A DNA stretch of 5,790 nucleotides, taken from assembly GCA_009921765.1 (NCBI GenBank), contig RFXC01000244.1:1-5790 (forward strand). Reading direction: 5' to 3'. The notes beneath the pieces were generated by a model. It was given only the letters and a program-made list of their open reading frames with translations, searched no databases and had not been told where the DNA came from. Source of the DNA: Betaproteobacteria bacterium. Lineage in GTDB: Bacteria > Pseudomonadota > Gammaproteobacteria > Burkholderiales > Burkholderiaceae. The position numbers and the translations under genes are program-made. Shown here in pieces: positions 5,417 to 5,790 of the stretch; within the stretch, counting starts at the first letter, position 1, and every line of letters begins with the position of its first letter.

Positions 5417-5790
5417 TGCTCTCCGGTCTCGAACTTGCCCTGATCCTGCTTGCCGCGGCCACGCTCATCGTGGTGCCGCTGCGTCGTTTCGGCGTGCCGC
5501 CGCTCATTGCCTACCTTGCGGTCGGGGTCGTGATTGGCCCGCATGCGGCGGGGCTCGCGGAGGGCGAAGGCACGCTGCATGCGGCAGCCGAGCTGGGCGT
5601 GGTGTTTCTCATGTTTTCGCTCGGACTCGAGTTCAACTTTGCCAAGCTCAAAGCGATGCGCGGCTTTGTTTTCGGGCTTGGCGGTGCGCAGGTCGGGTTG
5701 ACGGCGTTTGTGCTGATGGCGCTCCTGTTGCTGCTGCCATCGGTCTGGGCGCAGTGGCTGCTGCCGGGCCTCGACTGGCGGGTGGCACTG
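5416..5790 (+). CDS. CPA2-family monovalent cation:proton antiporter (KefB/KefC/YbaL type), N-terminal part
   Basis: This is the first 125 codons of a membrane antiporter gene that continues past the right edge. Members exchange K+ or Na+ for protons across the inner membrane. The translation is highly hydrophobic: helix 1 at about 4-20 (LELALILLAAATLIVV), helix 2 at about 28-46 with IAYLAVGVVIGPHAAGL, helix 3 at about 56-75 with ELGVVFLMFSLGLEF, and helix 4 from about 85. The AYLAVGxxIGPH and ELGVVFLMFSxGLEF segments are characteristic of the Kef branch. Whether a C-terminal TrkA-N/RCK domain is present cannot be seen, so KefB, KefC and YbaL are not distinguished. The ATG at 5416 begins 12 bases from the divergent kdsD start; no clear ribosome site is present beyond a close GAG. 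Presence beside kdsD fits Burkholderiales gene order. Confidence 0.9.
   Translation, partial: MLSGLELALILLAAATLIVVPLRRFGVPPLIAYLAVGVVIGPHAAGLAEGEGTLHAAAELGVVFLMFSLGLEFNFAKLKAMRGFVFGLGGAQVGLTAFVLMALLLLLPSVWAQWLLPGLDWRVAL

Noticed and set aside
5404..5580. 59-codon upstream extension of kdsD
   Set aside because: It lies opposite a recognisable antiporter N-terminus, has no KdsD similarity, and would make the protein much longer than the family.

Overview
The window looks like chromosomal housekeeping DNA from a high-GC betaproteobacterium, most likely order Burkholderiales. This rests on base composition, on the protein sequences, and on the gene order: a CPA2 antiporter gene divergent from kdsD-kdsC-lptC-lptA-lptB-rpoN. 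I recognise the order and families from memory; no search was run, so genus is not assigned.

Layout, right to left. A divergent cation:proton antiporter gene (KefB/KefC/YbaL type) starts at 5416 on the + strand and runs off the right edge. All other genes are on the - strand and closely packed. They are kdsD (4411-5403), kdsC (3854-4411, start and stop fused as TGATG), lptC (3261-3857, ATGA overlap), lptA (2495-3211 by my start choice), lptB (1728-2486, GTG start) and rpoN (195-1691). Positions 1-194 after rpoN carry no gene. They hold a perfect 11-bp hairpin and a possible -10 element for the next gene, which in this conserved order is usually the ribosome hibernation factor hpf.

How the genes work together. 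KdsD isomerises ribulose-5-phosphate to arabinose-5-phosphate, the precursor of the LPS inner-core sugar Kdo. KdsC removes the phosphate from Kdo-8-phosphate before the sugar is activated. LptB is the ATPase of the LPS transporter, LptC the membrane-anchored bridge, and LptA the periplasmic carrier. The cluster therefore joins Kdo supply to LPS export. rpoN (sigma-54) is a global regulator gene that travels with the cluster in many proteobacteria. A good sigma-70-like promoter inside the 3' end of lptB suggests it may also be transcribed on its own.

I found no mobile element, CRISPR array, RNA gene or novel multi-gene system. The points worth a second look are regulatory: a 12-bp space between two divergent start codons with facing -10-like boxes, the internal rpoN promoter, hairpins around rpoN, a perfect Shine-Dalgarno complement in the lptC-lptA gap, and a Pro/Ala-rich tail on LptA.
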